Assembly: GCA_035533755.1 (NCBI GenBank)
Contig: DATLTC010000030.1
Location: forward strand, 1-64,000
DNA length: 64,000 nucleotides
Source: Gemmatimonadaceae bacterium
GTDB taxonomy: Bacteria > Gemmatimonadota > Gemmatimonadetes > Gemmatimonadales > Gemmatimonadaceae
Direction: 5' to 3'
Shown here: positions 63,496 to 64,000 of the stretch, piece by piece
Layout: every line of letters starts with the position of its first letter
Numbering within the stretch: position 1 is the first letter of the stretch
Translations under genes and position numbers: made by a program
Notes under the pieces: generated by a model
Told to the model about the DNA's origin: nothing
Databases searched by the model: none
Seen by the model: only the letters and a program-made list of their open reading frames with translations

Positions 63496-64000
63496 TCAGC
63501 GCTCGACGGCGGACAGCCTCGTCAACGCGATTCGAATGGGCACCAATGTGCATCCGACGCACAACAGCGCGGCGGCGCCGAATCCGAGCCACATCTCCAC
63601 CGGATCGGGGTCCGTATGGTACATGCTGGCAGAGAGATACGAGTAGACCGGCCGGGCCTCGAGGATCACCACCCCGCCGATCATCGCCACCGACGCCATC
63701 ATGAACAGCAGGCCGCCGAATGACGTCGGGATCTGGGCCGCGTTCTCGGTGTCGAACTGCGGGAACATGGTGCCGAACCCCAGGGCCAATCCGGCCACCG
63801 CGAACGTCATCAGCGTGATCGTGAGCACCGAGACGGCGAACATGAAGTCGCTCACCGCCAGCAGGTAGTCGGTCACCGAGACGATCGCCAGCGCGAGGAT
63901 GAGCAGCGGCAGCGTGCCCACCCAGAACTTGGCCCACAGCAGGTCGCGCACTTCCATCGGGCTGGACCGCAGCAGCCATAGCGTGCGCCCCTCGAGGCTC
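63496..64000 (-). CDS. ABC-2-type exporter membrane protein, N-terminus beyond window
   Basis: The visible part is the C-terminal 167 residues or so. It begins inside LEGRTLWLLRSSPMEVRDLLWAKFWVGTLPLL, typical of large ABC-2-like permeases that act as exporters, and has about four hydrophobic helices. GTMFPQFDTENAAQIPTSFGG, which follows the second of these, is characteristic of the same group. It ends at TRLSAVER. The gene continues past the right edge. Substrate unknown. Confidence 0.75.
   Translation of the reverse strand, partial: SLEGRTLWLLRSSPMEVRDLLWAKFWVGTLPLLILALAIVSVTDYLLAVSDFMFAVSVLTITLMTFAVAGLALGFGTMFPQFDTENAAQIPTSFGGLLFMMASVAMIGGVVILEARPVYSYLSASMYHTDPDPVEMWLGFGAAALLCVGCTLVPIRIALTRLSAVER

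Overview
The window is a very GC-rich, densely coded bacterial chromosome segment with about 60 protein genes and no rRNA, tRNA, CRISPR array or insertion sequence that I can see. Gene content suggests an aerobic Gemmatimonadota-like bacterium: many carboxypeptidase-regulatory-like and beta-barrel envelope proteins, an archaeal-style DNA end-resection cassette, and heavy use of GTG starts. That placement is inference; no marker gene was compared. Sixteen gene junctions are 4-base ATGA or GTGA overlaps, so translational coupling is the rule, and I used these overlaps to set many starts.

Layout. 1-7.1 kb: lipoyl synthase (cut by the window edge), a small membrane protein, a glycosyltransferase coupled to a deoxyhypusine-synthase-like protein, a class I amidotransferase, a coiled-coil protein and a POTRA/beta-barrel outer-membrane protein. 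7.1-12.8 kb: a complete minus-strand peptide ABC importer (oppABCDF type). 12.9-17.9 kb: lipoate ligase-like protein, single-chain glycine decarboxylase GcvP, GcvH and CoaE. With lipA this is a glycine-cleavage and lipoylation neighbourhood, but gcvT is not in view. 17.9-22.4 kb: an accessory block, visibly less GC-rich than its flanks, with an AraC-like regulator, a large secreted regulatory-domain protein, a tiny secreted peptide with ten cysteines, and a DsbA-like thiol oxidoreductase.

22.4-33.3 kb: thymidine kinase coupled to a DEAD-box-like protein whose catalytic motifs are all degenerate; then two small proteins leading into NurA, HerA, Mre11 (SbcD), Rad50 (SbcC) and a double GNAT protein, a DNA end-processing cassette. 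33.8-36.2 kb: PTPS, GTP cyclohydrolase I and a short-chain reductase, which together resemble tetrahydrobiopterin synthesis. 36.2-45.1 kb: an acyl-CoA ligase, ParA, TPR proteins, a phosphoribosyltransferase, a V4R-domain sensor, DNA ligase LigA and a GAF protein. 45.2-50.1 kb: thymidine phosphorylase coupled to two GT-C-type membrane glycosyltransferases. 50.4-53.4 kb: an arsenic operon (arsR, arsM, acr3, arsC) with two matching operator palindromes. 53.4-57.7 kb: gyrB, dciA, recF and an enoyl-CoA hydratase. 57.8-60.6 kb: mtnA, glpK and a small membrane protein. 60.6-62.9 kb: a CcmF-like haem-lyase protein and a zinc-ribbon protein. The right end has a lysine-rich repeat protein and part of an ABC-2 exporter.

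The two regions most worth following up are the cysteine-rich peptide/DsbA block (18.2-22.4 kb) and the NurA-HerA-Mre11-Rad50 cassette (24.7-33.3 kb). A short GTAGGAC tandem repeat also appears three times, each time between convergent genes.
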